Assembly: GCA_963793845.1 (NCBI GenBank)
Contig: CAWCBG010000014.1
Span: 744,001 to 808,000, forward strand
Direction: 5' to 3'
From: CAWCBG01 sp963793845
GTDB taxonomy: Bacteria; Acidobacteriota; Terriglobia; Terriglobales; Acidobacteriaceae
Length of the DNA: 64,000 nucleotides
Shown: piece by piece, positions 18,009 to 27,902 of the stretch
Layout: every line of letters starts with the position of its first letter
Position numbering within the stretch: position 1 is the first letter of the stretch
Made by a program: the position numbers and the translations under genes
The notes under the pieces: generated by a model
Database searches by the model: none
What the model was told of the DNA's origin: nothing
The model's input: only the letters and a program-made list of their open reading frames with translations

Positions 18009-18233
18009 TCAGACGCGGTAGAAACCGTACCAGCTTGGTGGGCTGTCGTTTCTCAGGCTGTCGACGATGTGCTGCCGGGGAGGGGTCGATTCGGTTCCAT
18101 CAGGATCGATCTTCATGAGCTGCCAGATCCCCACGATGGAAATCAGCACCCAAGCCGTGAACACCAGCCAGATCGCTGTCGAGAGGCGACTGCTCCGACC
18201 GTGGGTTGTCATGTTCTGCATGTCCGCAATCAT
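18009..18233 (-). CDS. Small single-TM hypothetical protein
   Basis: About 74 residues starting MIADMQNMTTHGRSSRLSTA, with one hydrophobic helix (IWLVFTAWVLISIVGIWQLM) and a short soluble tail (DPDGTESTPPRQHIVDSL...). The ribosome-binding site is weak and other starts at 18212 or 18275 are possible. It is divergent from the K+ channel gene. Only hydropathy and coding-like composition support it. Confidence 0.4.
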   Translation of the reverse strand: MIADMQNMTTHGRSSRLSTAIWLVFTAWVLISIVGIWQLMKIDPDGTESTPPRQHIVDSLRNDSPPSWYGFYRV

Positions 18234-18398
18234 AATAGACACTCTTGGTGGTACGAAAGTTGCGTCGACCCTCATTTTGCACCCTGACCGGCAGTGACTA
18301 GACCTAGAGCCCTCGCCCCGTTAAGAATCGTCGGCCGCGAGGGCCGAATCCAATCCCGCTATACTTCAGAGGCACCGCGGGACGGCGTCCCTTCTGAT

Positions 18399-19400
18399 AT
18401 GGCAACGCGAGTCTCCATCCCGACCGCCACCGACCAGGACCTGCGGGATCTTGGTTTCGGCGCGGTAGTTTCCCGCGAAAGTCAGCAGCGCCTGTTGAAC
18501 CGCGATGGGAGCTTCAACGTTGAACGTAAGGGGCTCCCGTTCTGGTCATCATTTAGCGCTTACCACGCACTCCTCACCATGTCGTGGTGGAAGTTCTTTG
18601 CGGTGTGCACGCTCTGGTACCTGCTGGCGAACGGGATCTTCGGCCTGGCTTATCTGGCTTGCGGTCCCAATGCGTTGGGCAGCGAGACCATCGGCATGCA
18701 GAACCACACGTTTCTGCGGGCGTTCTTCTTCAGCGTGCAGACGCTCTCGACCATCGGGTACGGTCACGTCGTGCCCATCGGCTTGGCCGCGAACATCGTG
18801 GTGACGATCGAGGCGCTGGTCGGCCTGCTGGGATTCGCCATAATTACCGGCTTGCTGTTTTCCCGGTTCGCCCGGCCGACCGCAAAGGTTTTGTTCAGCC
18901 GGCACGCGGTGATCGCCCCCTATGAGGGCATTCAGGCGCTTGAATTTCGAGCTGCCAATGGGCGCTCCAATGAGCTGATCGAAGTTTCAGCCAAACTCAT
19001 GCTGACCCGGTTTGAGCAGACCGATGGGGTGCGAACCCGCCGCTACTATCCCTTGGACCTGGAGCGCCCCAGGGTGACGTTCCTGCCGCTGACCTGGACG
19101 GTGGTGCATCCCATTAATGAGAAGAGTCCGCTGTACGGGGAGACGGCAGAATCGCTGCGCGCTTCGCGGGCCGAGGTACTGGTGCTGCTGAGTGGCTTCG
19201 ACGAGACGTTTTCCGCGACCGTGCATACCCGCACTTCGTATGTGCAGGAAGAGATCATCTGCGGAGCACGCTTTGTGAGTGCGTTTATGAGTGAAGCGGC
19301 TGACCGGTTCGCCGAAAGCCGGCAGGGCGGAAGGAAGATCGCGGTAGACATGCGCCTGTTCGACAAGATCGAAAAAGTGCCCGACTCTTCCCACTCGTGA
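18399..19400 (+). CDS. Inward-rectifier-type K+ channel (KirBac-like)
   Basis: A 333-residue channel of the bacterial Kir family. Two transmembrane helices (WWKFFAVCTLWYLLANGIFG and NIVVTIEALVGLLGFAIITG) flank the pore loop, with selectivity filter TIGYG at 118-122. The C-terminal half is the cytoplasmic immunoglobulin-like Kir domain (FSRHAVIAPYEGIQALEFRAAN, PLYGETAESL). KirBac channels conduct K+ and are gated by lipids or pH. ATG 18399 is preferred; the upstream 35 codons of the open frame are not typical. Followed by an HdeD-like membrane protein. Confidence 0.88.
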   Translation: MATRVSIPTATDQDLRDLGFGAVVSRESQQRLLNRDGSFNVERKGLPFWSSFSAYHALLTMSWWKFFAVCTLWYLLANGIFGLAYLACGPNALGSETIGMQNHTFLRAFFFSVQTLSTIGYGHVVPIGLAANIVVTIEALVGLLGFAIITGLLFSRFARPTAKVLFSRHAVIAPYEGIQALEFRAANGRSNELIEVSAKLMLTRFEQTDGVRTRRYYPLDLERPRVTFLPLTWTVVHPINEKSPLYGETAESLRASRAEVLVLLSGFDETFSATVHTRTSYVQEEIICGARFVSAFMSEAADRFAESRQGGRKIAVDMRLFDKIEKVPDSSHS

Positions 19401-19477
19401 GCGCAGGACGAAAAATTAACTTCCATCGGGAGTTGCCGTGCCTCTACACTCTAGCGGAGCATTCACCTGGAGGAGAT

Positions 19478-20032
19478 ATGACTGATAACAGCCCGGTTAT
19501 TAAGGCGATCAAAGGTGGTACAAACTGGTCCATCGCGCTCGGCGTAGTGATGATCATATTGGGGTTCATCGCTATCGCGGCTCCGTTGGAGGCCGGCATT
19601 GCGATCGTTCTGATCGTGGGATGGAGCATTATTTTCAGCGGCGGTGCGCTGTTGTTCTATGCCATCCGAACCCACACCGGTGGACGGGCGATCCTGGAGG
19701 GTTTGCTCGGCCTGATCTACATCGTCGCCGGCATCTACATCCTGATGAATCCCGGCGTCAGCCTGCTTACATTGACGCTGCTGCTCGCTTCTTTCTTCCT
19801 GGTCTATGGCGTTATTGCCCTGGTTCTGGCGTTTCGCATGCGTCCCAACCGCGGCTGGGGCTGGGTGCTGCTTGATGCCATTGTCACCATTCTCCTTGGC
19901 ATCCTTATCTGGAGACATTGGCCCATCAACGCGGAATGGGTGGTTGGGACGCTGGTTGGCATCAGCATCCTGATTTCTGGTTTCACCCGGCTGATGGTCT
20001 CGCTGGCCTTCCGGAAACTGGCTACGACCTAA
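19478..20032 (+). CDS. HdeD family membrane protein
   Basis: A 184-residue protein with six predicted membrane helices in three pairs, as in HdeD (DUF308). Examples are NWSIALGVVMIILGFIAIAA, IAIVLIVGWSIIFSGGALLF and a C-terminal VVGTLVGISILISGFTRLMV. A strong AGGAGAT lies directly before the ATG. HdeD proteins are linked to acid-stress resistance in enterobacteria, but the precise role is unresolved. It follows the K+ channel by ~77 bp and may be co-transcribed with it. Confidence 0.82.
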   Translation: MTDNSPVIKAIKGGTNWSIALGVVMIILGFIAIAAPLEAGIAIVLIVGWSIIFSGGALLFYAIRTHTGGRAILEGLLGLIYIVAGIYILMNPGVSLLTLTLLLASFFLVYGVIALVLAFRMRPNRGWGWVLLDAIVTILLGILIWRHWPINAEWVVGTLVGISILISGFTRLMVSLAFRKLATT

Positions 20033-20257
20033 CCGGCGGTCAATGCCACAGCGCTAAGAGGTTGGATTCCGGCGGGGCGAGCCACGGTCTTCCAGCGAGG
20101 ATGACTGCGGTTCGTCCCTGTTCTGGACATTTCGCCCCTAGCCCGGGTTCAGCCCGATTCCTGCATCTCAAGGCTCGCGATACAATCTAACGACTACGCC
20201 GCAAGCGGTTCGAAATGAGCGCTCTGGGCTTAAAGTCCTCAAGCGATTGGGATTCTT

Positions 20258-21379
20258 ATGAAGGTTTGTAATCAGCACGTGAGAGTTCGCGCCACTACGC
20301 CGGCGCGCGGGCTCCTGATTGGGACTATGGTGGTACTCGCCCTTACATTTTCGGCTTGCAGCCGAGGCCGGGCGCAAGGTCCTCAAGGGTTTCCAGCGAT
20401 GCCTGTAAAGGTCGCGCCTGCGGAAGTTCATGAAATCCAGAACAGCTCGGAGTATGTGGCGACCATCAAGTCGCGCAACTCTGCCACGATCATGTCCGAT
20501 GTTGAGGGATGGATTTTCGGGATTCATGTGCATTCCGGCGATTTCGTGAAAAAGGGGCAGACTTTGATGGAGATCGACCCGCGCCGTCAGAGGGCGGCGG
20601 TTTCCAGTCAGGAATCGCAGCGCACTTCGAAGGAGGCCAACCTGCAATGGACGAAGCTGCAACTGGAGCGCACCCAGGCGCTGGCGAACTCCGGCGTAGT
20701 CAGCAAGCAGGACTTGGACCAGGCCAGGTCAGCCTACGATGCGGCGGTGGCCGATGTGAAGTCGCTCGACGAGCAGGTAAAGCAGCAGGAGGTTCAGCTT
20801 CGCTATTACAGCGTCTTCGCGCCGACGGATGGGATCGTAGGCGACATCCCGGTCCACGTAGGCGATCGGGTGACGAATACCACGCCTCTTACTACGATCG
20901 ACGAGCGCCGTGGGCTTGAAGTTTATATCGCCGTACCGTCCGACCGTGCCCGGGAGATCAAAATGGGGGCTCCGGTCGACGTTCTGGATGCCGATGGAAA
21001 CGTGCTGCTGCAGACACGGGTGTACTTTATCTCCCCGCAAATCGACACCAGCACGCAGTCGATTCTGGCTAAGGCACCAGCCGACCAGGCCGAAAACGTG
21101 CTGCGCTCGCAACAATTGGTGCGGGTCCGCATTACGTGGAGTACTCATCCCGGGATCACGATTCCGGTCGTAGCGGTATCGCGGATCAACGGGGAGTACT
21201 TTGCCTTTGTCGCCGAGCAGCAGAATGGGGCGACTGTGGCGCGGCAAAAACCGCTGAAATTGGGTGACATTACCGGCAACGATTACACCGTGCTTGATGG
21301 CCTGGCCAAGGGCGACAAAGTTGTCGTTTCCGGCGGCCAGAACCTGATCGATGGCGCGCCAGTCAAGATTGAGCCTTAG
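20258..21379 (+). CDS. RND efflux periplasmic adaptor (membrane fusion protein)
   Basis: A 373-residue AcrA/MexA-type adaptor. The N-terminal signal ends in LALTFSACSRG, close to a lipobox, suggesting a lipid-anchored form. A lipoyl half-motif (SDVEGWIFGIHVHSGDFVKKGQTLMEID) and a coiled-coil hairpin (RQRAAVSSQESQRTSKEANL...) are followed by the second lipoyl half (FAPTDGIVGDIPVHVGDRV) and beta-barrel strands. Adaptors bridge the inner-membrane pump to an outer-membrane channel. The pump gene follows 41 bp later; no TolC-type partner is present here. Confidence 0.9.
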   Translation: MKVCNQHVRVRATTPARGLLIGTMVVLALTFSACSRGRAQGPQGFPAMPVKVAPAEVHEIQNSSEYVATIKSRNSATIMSDVEGWIFGIHVHSGDFVKKGQTLMEIDPRRQRAAVSSQESQRTSKEANLQWTKLQLERTQALANSGVVSKQDLDQARSAYDAAVADVKSLDEQVKQQEVQLRYYSVFAPTDGIVGDIPVHVGDRVTNTTPLTTIDERRGLEVYIAVPSDRAREIKMGAPVDVLDADGNVLLQTRVYFISPQIDTSTQSILAKAPADQAENVLRSQQLVRVRITWSTHPGITIPVVAVSRINGEYFAFVAEQQNGATVARQKPLKLGDITGNDYTVLDGLAKGDKVVVSGGQNLIDGAPVKIEP

Positions 21380-21420
21380 CTCCTGGGTTAACAACGGCCG
21401 TTCAACAAGGGGAATGCAGT

Positions 21421-24400
21421 TTGTTTGCTGATTTCTTCATCAAGCGCCCGGTCTTTTCTACCGTAACCTCCCTGTTTATCGTCATCGCGGGAGCGGTCTG
21501 CATTCCGCTGCTTCCGATCGCGCAGTTTCCGGATCTCGCGCCGCCACAGGTTTCGGTGAGCTCGTTCTATACGGGCGCCAACGCACAAGCTGTGGAGTCG
21601 TCGGTGACGACGCTGCTTGAGACTGCCATCAACGGCGTCGAGGGCATGCGCTACATGACCTCGAGCAGCGGCAATGATGGCAGCAGCAACATAACCATTG
21701 TCTTCGAACTCACTCGTCCGCTGGATATCGCGGCAGTGGATGTGCAGAACCGGGTCTCAGGAGTGCTGGGACGCCTTCCTGATGAGGTGAAGACAACCGG
21801 CGTAACCGTCAACAAGGTGTCGACATCCTTCGTGATGGCTGCTGGCTTCTACACCGAGGGCACCAAGTACAGCAATGAATTCGTCAGCAATTACATCGAT
21901 ATCTATGTCAAAGATGCGTTAAAGCGAATTCACGGTGTCGGTGACGTGCAGATTTTCGGGGAACGCAAGTATTCCATGCGCTTGTGGGTCGATCCGGCCC
22001 GTCTTGCGGCTCGTGGATTGACGGCGGGCGATGTGGTGTCGGCCCTACAGCAGCAAAACGTGCAGATCGCCGCCGGGCAAGTGGGTCAGCCGCCATCCTC
22101 GAAGAATCAGATGTATCAGATTAGCGTCCGCGCAGTGGGCCGGCTGACCGAGGCCGAGCAGTTCAACAACATCATACTTAAATCGGGAGGCAACGGAGCA
22201 CTGGTGCGCCTGCGCGATGTTGGACGCGCAGAACTGGGCGCCGAAGATTACAGCTCGGTTCTCAGTTTCAATGGCTATGAAGGCGTGGGTATCGGCGTCA
22301 CCCAGCTGCCTACAGCGAATGCCCTCGACGTCGACAAGGCCGTGCGCGCGGAACTGGGCAGGCTGTCACAGCGCTTTCCTCCGGGACTGAAGTACGCAAT
22401 CGCGTTCGACACCACGACCTTTGTTGGCGACTCGATCCGTGAGGTGCTGAAGACCCTGGTCGAAGCCATCCTGTGCGTAATGTTGGTGATGTTCCTCTTC
22501 CTGCAGAATTGGCGCAGCACGCTGATTCCCGCGGTCACCATCCCGGTAGCGCTGATTGGGACCTTCGCCTTCATAAAGCTGCTTGGCTTCTCCATCAATA
22601 CGCTGACGCTGTTCGGCATCGTCCTGGCCACCGGTCTGGTCGTCGATGACGCGATCGTAGTGATTGAGAATATTCAGCGCCACATGGGAGAGGAGCACTG
22701 CGATTCACAAGTTGCCGCCTCGAATGCCATGGGAGAGGTCACGGGCGCGGTGGTGGCTACCTCGCTGGTGCTGGTAGCCGTGTTTGTACCAGTAGCATTT
22801 TTCCCCGGCACCACGGGTCTGTTGTATCAGCAGTTCTCCCTGACCATCGCGTTCTCGATCGTCATTTCTGCGTTCAACTCACTTACCTTTACACCTTCGC
22901 TCTCGGCATTGCTCCTGAAACCCGAAGACGAAGAAAAGAAAGGGCGATTCTTCCGGGGAGTGGAGCACCTCATCAAGAAGGCGACCCATGCCTATACTGC
23001 ATCGGCCCGGAAGGCCATCAAGCTGCGTTACCTGGTGCTGATCCTCTTTTTCGCAGGACTTGCCGCAACCTATGTTGTCTACAAGTCGGTGCCAACCGGC
23101 TTCGTGCCCGATGAAGACCAGGGATGGTTCATGATTGCGGTGCAGGCGCCGCAGGGCGCGTCAGTGGAGTACACCTCGAATGCCATCCGTGAAGTCGAAG
23201 CCATTCTGTCGCGAGATAAGGACATCATTGGCGCGTTCAGCGTGGTCGGGTTCAGCTTTACGGGAAACGGACCCAACAAGGCGATGATTTTCTTGAACCT
23301 CACTAACATTGCGGAGCGCAAACGGCCCGACCAGACAGCCGAAGCAATCGTTAATCGTCTGCGCGGGCCGCTGATGGGGCTGACCGATGTGCAGGCGTTT
23401 CCGTTTCTTCCGCCGGCAATTTCAGGCATCAGCGCTTTCGGCGGCTTCACCTTTGAGGTCCAGGAAGAGGGTGGAGGCTCGCTTCAGGAGCTCTACAATG
23501 TTACGCAAAAATTGGTTCGTGACGGTAATTCGGGCACGCAGTTGCAAGGTCTGTTCAGCGGCTACACGGCTAACGACCCGCAGTTTGTAGTGACCATCGA
23601 TCGCGAGAAAGCCCGCAGCCTGCAGGTGCAACTGGAGCAGGTGACCAGCGCCCTTCAGGTGTACATGGGCTCTGCCTATGTCAACGACTTCGACTTCAAT
23701 AACCGCGCCTATCGCGTCTACGTGCAGGCCGACCAGACATTCCGGCAGGCGCCCCACGATATGCGCAGCTTTTACGTGCGCTCCGATGCCGGCACCATGA
23801 TCCCCCTCGACAACGTGGTGAGTATCAGCGAATCGGCAGCGCCGCAGGTCATTTCGCACTATAACTTATTCCGCTCAGCGGAGATCAATGGTTCGGCGGG
23901 ACCGGGATACAGTTCCGGACAGGCGATCGCCGCCATGCAGGATCTCGCCAAGAAGGATTTGCCGCTCGGATTCAACTATTCGTGGTCAGGCCTTTCGCTG
24001 GAGGAGATCAAGTCGGGCGGCCAGTCGGCAATGCTGTTCGGACTAGGATTGCTGTTGGTCTACCTGACGCTTTCCGCGCAGTACGAAAGCTTTTTCCTGC
24101 CGTTCATCATTTTGCTCAGTGTTCCCATGGCCATTTTGGGCGCGTTGGGAGCGCAGGCGGCACGTGGGTTGATCGACGATGTGTATTGTCAGATCGGACT
24201 CGTGATGCTGATCGGGCTGGCCAGCAAGAACGGCATTCTGATCGTGGAATTCGCCGAACAGCTCCGCCACAAAGGCCTTTCCATCACCGACGCGGCGATC
24301 GAAGCGGCCAAAATCCGTCTCCGGCCGATTTTGATGACGTCGTTTGCCTTCATCCTCGGCGTACTGCCGCTGGTTTTCGCTTCGGGCGCCGGATCGCAGA

Positions 24401-24537
24401 GCCGCCACTCGGTCGGCACTACGGTGTTTGGAGGAATGATCGTCTCAACGATTCTGAACCTCTTCTTCATTCCTGTGCTGTATGTGATCCTGAAGTCGAT
24501 GCTCGAACGCAAACCGGTGGAGACCAAGACCGCGTAA
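21421..24537 (+). CDS. RND multidrug efflux transporter (HAE1/AcrB type)
   Basis: A 1038-residue inner-membrane proton-driven pump. It starts with TTG at 21421 (FADFFIKRPVFSTV), the family N-terminus; an ATG at this spot is absent. The proton-relay residues are intact: the Asp-Asp pair in GLVVDDAIVVIENIQ and the Lys in GLASKNGILIVEFAEQ. The docking domains carry FERPDxD-like EDQGWFMIAVQAPQGAS. Length is typical. It forms a two-gene unit with the upstream adaptor and needs an outer-membrane factor encoded elsewhere. Confidence 0.93.
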   Translation: MFADFFIKRPVFSTVTSLFIVIAGAVCIPLLPIAQFPDLAPPQVSVSSFYTGANAQAVESSVTTLLETAINGVEGMRYMTSSSGNDGSSNITIVFELTRPLDIAAVDVQNRVSGVLGRLPDEVKTTGVTVNKVSTSFVMAAGFYTEGTKYSNEFVSNYIDIYVKDALKRIHGVGDVQIFGERKYSMRLWVDPARLAARGLTAGDVVSALQQQNVQIAAGQVGQPPSSKNQMYQISVRAVGRLTEAEQFNNIILKSGGNGALVRLRDVGRAELGAEDYSSVLSFNGYEGVGIGVTQLPTANALDVDKAVRAELGRLSQRFPPGLKYAIAFDTTTFVGDSIREVLKTLVEAILCVMLVMFLFLQNWRSTLIPAVTIPVALIGTFAFIKLLGFSINTLTLFGIVLATGLVVDDAIVVIENIQRHMGEEHCDSQVAASNAMGEVTGAVVATSLVLVAVFVPVAFFPGTTGLLYQQFSLTIAFSIVISAFNSLTFTPSLSALLLKPEDEEKKGRFFRGVEHLIKKATHAYTASARKAIKLRYLVLILFFAGLAATYVVYKSVPTGFVPDEDQGWFMIAVQAPQGASVEYTSNAIREVEAILSRDKDIIGAFSVVGFSFTGNGPNKAMIFLNLTNIAERKRPDQTAEAIVNRLRGPLMGLTDVQAFPFLPPAISGISAFGGFTFEVQEEGGGSLQELYNVTQKLVRDGNSGTQLQGLFSGYTANDPQFVVTIDREKARSLQVQLEQVTSALQVYMGSAYVNDFDFNNRAYRVYVQADQTFRQAPHDMRSFYVRSDAGTMIPLDNVVSISESAAPQVISHYNLFRSAEINGSAGPGYSSGQAIAAMQDLAKKDLPLGFNYSWSGLSLEEIKSGGQSAMLFGLGLLLVYLTLSAQYESFFLPFIILLSVPMAILGALGAQAARGLIDDVYCQIGLVMLIGLASKNGILIVEFAEQLRHKGLSITDAAIEAAKIRLRPILMTSFAFILGVLPLVFASGAGSQSRHSVGTTVFGGMIVSTILNLFFIPVLYVILKSMLERKPVETKTA

Positions 24538-24761
24538 GGACTCGACGGTAAGGCAGTCGTAACCACCTCCTGCCGTGGTCTCCCGAGTGCGGGATTTCTT
24601 CGCTCGTCGATCACTCGCCTGCTTGACGGACGTCACTGCATCTCGGGCCGGGTTGCGGTACAACTCTCTTAGAAATGGTTGGCGCACGGGCTGCCCTGCA
24701 AATGCAGGAGAGTTTTGACGCCACATATCGCCCCCACCCCGTGGGGAGACTGGTTGCGAAG

Positions 24762-25653
24762 ATGGCAACGGCACAGCTCACCACCACCGGCGTGAGCATC
24801 CACAATGTGCTCATCGCAACGGATTTTTCCCGCTGTTCCCAGGCGGCTATGCGCTACGGCTTCGAACTGGCACGCCGCTATCAGGCTGAGGCCCATGTCC
24901 TAAACGTAATTCCGAATGAGGAATACATGCTCGCCGGCCCTGAAGCGATCATTTACGCCCGGGATGCCGCCCAGCGCGATTTGCTGCAACTGAAAACGGA
25001 AATAAAGCAAACGTATTCATACGAGGAAGGCGAACGACTATCACGCTCATACCTTGGAGGGCCCGGTAGCGGACTCGATCCTTGCCTGCGCAAACGAGAC
25101 CCATGCTGATCTCATCGTAGTCGGCACCCATGGTCGCGCCGGCTTGGGCAAGATGCTGATGGGGTCGGTCTCGGAGCGCGTCTTCCATCACTCTGCCATT
25201 CCCGTGCTGACGATCGGCCCTCATGTGCAGCATCCAAGGGTCGATCCCAAGAGCGTCCTCCTGGCCACCAACTGCTCGCCCGCCTCACAACAGGCAGCGC
25301 ATTATGCTTGCTCTTTGGCGCGGGAACATGATGCCGTTCTAACGGTGGCGCACGTGCTTGATCATGTATCGGATGAAGCGATGCGTGACTGCGAGCGCCT
25401 GAAGGCTGCAGTGAAAGAGAAGTTGGTGGAGTTGATCCGGCCAATGGCAGGAGGCTTCGAGGTGCGTTATTGGGTGGACTTTGGACCGGCCGTATCCGGA
25501 ATTTTACGTGCAGCGGCAGAGTCCGAAGCCGATTACCTGGTTTTGGGAGTGCACCAGCGATCGGGATTACTTGACCGCTTTATGTGGCCAACCGCCTATG
25601 GGGTCGTCCGCGAGGCCAACTGTCCGGTGTTGACCGTTAGAAGCGCGACGTAG
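24762..25653 (+). CDS. Tandem universal stress protein (UspA x2), frameshifted
   Basis: Two UspA domains. Domain 1 opens SIHNVLIATDFSRCSQAAMR and its nucleotide-binding end is VVGTHGRAGLGKMLMGSVSE (G-2X-G-9X-G-S). The reading frame jumps near 25030: the upstream frame becomes nonsense after YEEGERL, while the correct continuation EGPVADSILACANETHADLI is in another frame. Domain 2 (SVLLATNCSPASQQAAHYAC ... YLVLGVHQRSGLLDRFM) is whole but has a weaker ATP motif. The start could also be 24675. A single-base sequence error is the simplest explanation. Likely a cytoplasmic stress protein. Confidence 0.8.
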
Positions 25654-25705
25654 ACGCTCGGATTGTGATGCCGTGAGCTTTGACTTTAAGAATCGGAGGA
25701 TATAG

Positions 25706-25894
25706 ATGCCTGTATTGGAAGAACCGGTTGTGGTTCGCGATGAAGCCGATGCTTTCACCAAGGACTTCGTCAAGGAAATGAAAAAGATCGAGGACCTGCC
25801 GGAGCCTCCGCTGTATCATGGCCGGCTCGGCGTGCATGCCACTCCGAAAGAGAAGCGGTCGCCCTATTGGCAGCCGGTCGACGACCAATCCTGA
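25706..25894 (+). CDS. Small hypothetical protein (62 aa)
   Basis: Starts MPVLEEPVVVRDEADAFTKD with GGAGGA 7 bp upstream of the ATG. The product is acidic, soluble and probably partly disordered (MKKIEDLPEPPLYHGRLGVH). It lies 53 bp after the universal stress gene in the same orientation and may be part of its transcript. No family is recognised. Confidence 0.55.
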   Translation: MPVLEEPVVVRDEADAFTKDFVKEMKKIEDLPEPPLYHGRLGVHATPKEKRSPYWQPVDDQS

Positions 25895-26001
25895 GGCGCT
25901 GAGGGGAAGCCGCGTCACGGCGGAAGCATGTTTCCCGCTTACCCGCCTCCGAACGAACGTTAGATCAAACTGCCCGCACCCCATCCGCCCCCTCTCGAAT
26001 C

Positions 26002-26871
26002 TCAACCTTGGTTCAGCAATACTTTCCGAGCGTTGTCCAGTTCCTTCTGCTGCTGCCTGGAGACCGCCGGATAGCGAAGATTGAGGCCTTTGAGCGTTTC
26101 CACGATGACCTGGGACACCGCCAGATGGGCAAACCATTTGTGATCGGCGGGGATGATATACCAGGGACAATGCTCGGTGCTGGTGTGTTGGATCATGTCT
26201 TCATAGCACTTCTGGTAATCGTTCCAATGCCCGCGTTCGTGTAGGTCCGACTCGGAGAATTTCCAGTTCTTGGTCGAATCGTCGATTCTCGCCAGGAAGC
26301 GACGCGCTTGTTCTTCCTGGGAAACGTGCAGAAAGAACTTGAGAATTACGACTCCATTCCTCCGAAGGTGCTGCTCCATGGCATTGATGGATTCGAACCG
26401 GTGCTCCCAGAATTTCTTGTCTGGCTTCTCGAACCTCGGGAGCCGTTCGTTTTGCAACAGCTCCGGATGTACCCGCACTACCAGAACCTCCTCGTAATAT
26501 GATCGGTTGAAGATTCCGATACGGCCCCGCTGCGGTAACTCGCGATAGGTGCGCCAGAGGAAATCATGGTCGAGCTCCTCCGCCGAAGGCTGCTTGAAGC
26601 TGAAGACCTCGCACCCTTCGGGGTTCACCCCTGACATGACGTGCTTAACAGTACTGTCTTTGCCGGCGGCATCCATGGCCTGCAGGATAATGAGCAACGC
26701 ATAGCTGTGTTCGGCGTAAAGCAAGTCCTGATATTTCGCCAGCCGTTGCTTATTGTGCTCCAGCTTGCCTTTCGCATGCGCATGCGACTTGAATTCACCA
26801 GTGTAAGCCGTATCGAAGTCAGCGAGATGGATCGGTTTGCCCAGCTGGGCCAGGAGGGGCTTCGTCTTCAT
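26002..26871 (-). CDS. ppk2: Polyphosphate kinase 2 family protein
   Basis: A 289-residue PPK2. The P-loop is IILQAMDAAGKDSTVKHVMS (residues 61-80), the lid region has FNRSYYEEVLVVRVHPELL, and the second half carries the family patterns FFLHVSQEEQARRFLARID and WNDYQKCYEDMI with PADHKWFAHLAVSQVIVE. PPK2 enzymes move phosphate between polyphosphate and nucleotides. I chose the ATG at 26871; a GTG at 26931 would add 20 residues. Neighbours (Usp, BON protein) suggest a stress or phosphate-energy context. Confidence 0.9.
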   Translation of the reverse strand: MKTKPLLAQLGKPIHLADFDTAYTGEFKSHAHAKGKLEHNKQRLAKYQDLLYAEHSYALLIILQAMDAAGKDSTVKHVMSGVNPEGCEVFSFKQPSAEELDHDFLWRTYRELPQRGRIGIFNRSYYEEVLVVRVHPELLQNERLPRFEKPDKKFWEHRFESINAMEQHLRRNGVVILKFFLHVSQEEQARRFLARIDDSTKNWKFSESDLHERGHWNDYQKCYEDMIQHTSTEHCPWYIIPADHKWFAHLAVSQVIVETLKGLNLRYPAVSRQQQKELDNARKVLLNQG

Positions 26872-27057
26872 ATGCTCCAGATAATATTTGCGTCGGCCTC
26901 GGTTTTCCAGTTTGGACAATTGTTGCCTCACACCGAAAGCCTCCGGGAAAGTCGGTTGCGCTGACCGTAGTCGTTGTCATCAATCCTGCGGCCGTCAGTT
27001 TGGCAGTTCGAAAAAGGTGTTGTAAAGTTTCATGCGCGCACAGGAGGCGTCATCCGA

Positions 27058-27693
27058 ATGAACGGCCGCAGCACGATCTGGATTTTGCTGTTATGTATTT
27101 GCTTCGCCGCTGCGTCAGTCGCGCAGAATTCTCCACCGTCTGCTTCGGCCACCCAGTCCGCTCCGGCACAGATGCAAGCCGGCAGCACTGCCCAGTCGGA
27201 GAAGGCGAGCGCTCCGTTAAGTCCTGAAGCGGAAAGCAAGTTGATTCGGCAGATTCAACATAAGCTGATCCTGCTGTCGTACTACACCGTCTTCGACAAC
27301 CTGGTTTTCAAGATTGATGGGCGGACCGTCACGCTCGAAGGGCAGGTCACCAAGCCTGTTCTCAAGTCCGACGCCGGCAAGACCGTGCAGCACATTGAAG
27401 GCGTGGAAAAAGTTATCAATAACATTGAAATACTTCCCCCAAGCCCGATGGACGACCGTATCCGCAGGGCGGTCTACCAGTCGATTTACAGCTATGCTCC
27501 GTTATTCAAGTATGGCAACCAGCCCGTTCCTCCCATTCACATCATCGTAAAGAACGGCCGGGTCACCTTGGAGGGAGTTGTGGACAGCGAGCAGGACAAA
27601 CAACTGGCGGGTACTCGCGCCAACCTGGTCCCGGGAATCTTTCAGGTCACCAACAATCTGCGGGTGGTCAACAGTTCCAACAGTAAGAAGTAG
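27058..27693 (+). CDS. Secreted BON-domain protein
   Basis: ATG 27058 opens a signal peptide (NGRSTIWILLLCICFAAASV AQ) after which a Ser/Ala/Gln-rich linker leads to two BON domains. Domain 1 is at ~75-125 (LILLSYYTVFDNLVFKIDGR, VTLEGQVTKPVLKSDAGKTV, EGVEKVINNIEILP). Domain 2 is at ~130-205 (IHIIVKNGRVTLEGVVDSEQ, VPGIFQVTNNLRV). BON domains are thought to bind phospholipid or stabilise the envelope (OsmY-like). Probably periplasmic. Confidence 0.82.
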   Translation: MNGRSTIWILLLCICFAAASVAQNSPPSASATQSAPAQMQAGSTAQSEKASAPLSPEAESKLIRQIQHKLILLSYYTVFDNLVFKIDGRTVTLEGQVTKPVLKSDAGKTVQHIEGVEKVINNIEILPPSPMDDRIRRAVYQSIYSYAPLFKYGNQPVPPIHIIVKNGRVTLEGVVDSEQDKQLAGTRANLVPGIFQVTNNLRVVNSSNSKK

Positions 27694-27902
27694 CAGAGAC
27701 CGAGGTAGCATTTCGCGCGTCGGGGGATCTGGAGCACAAGCTGAGAAGGCGAAGCCTGTTCACCAAGTCGTTATATTGGTGTGAATCCAGCGGCGCGCAG
27801 ATCTCTCGAGCACATTGGCGTTAGTCTCGGTACCCCCCTCCCCCCTCTCGTCCTCGGATTGGGGAAAATCTGGCATTTATCAATGACTTAGCCAGATTTT
27901 AT

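Noticed and set aside
25020..25060. Programmed frameshift in the Usp gene
   Set aside because: No slippery heptamer or downstream pseudoknot is seen, and other genes in the window have similar indels, so sequence error is more likely.
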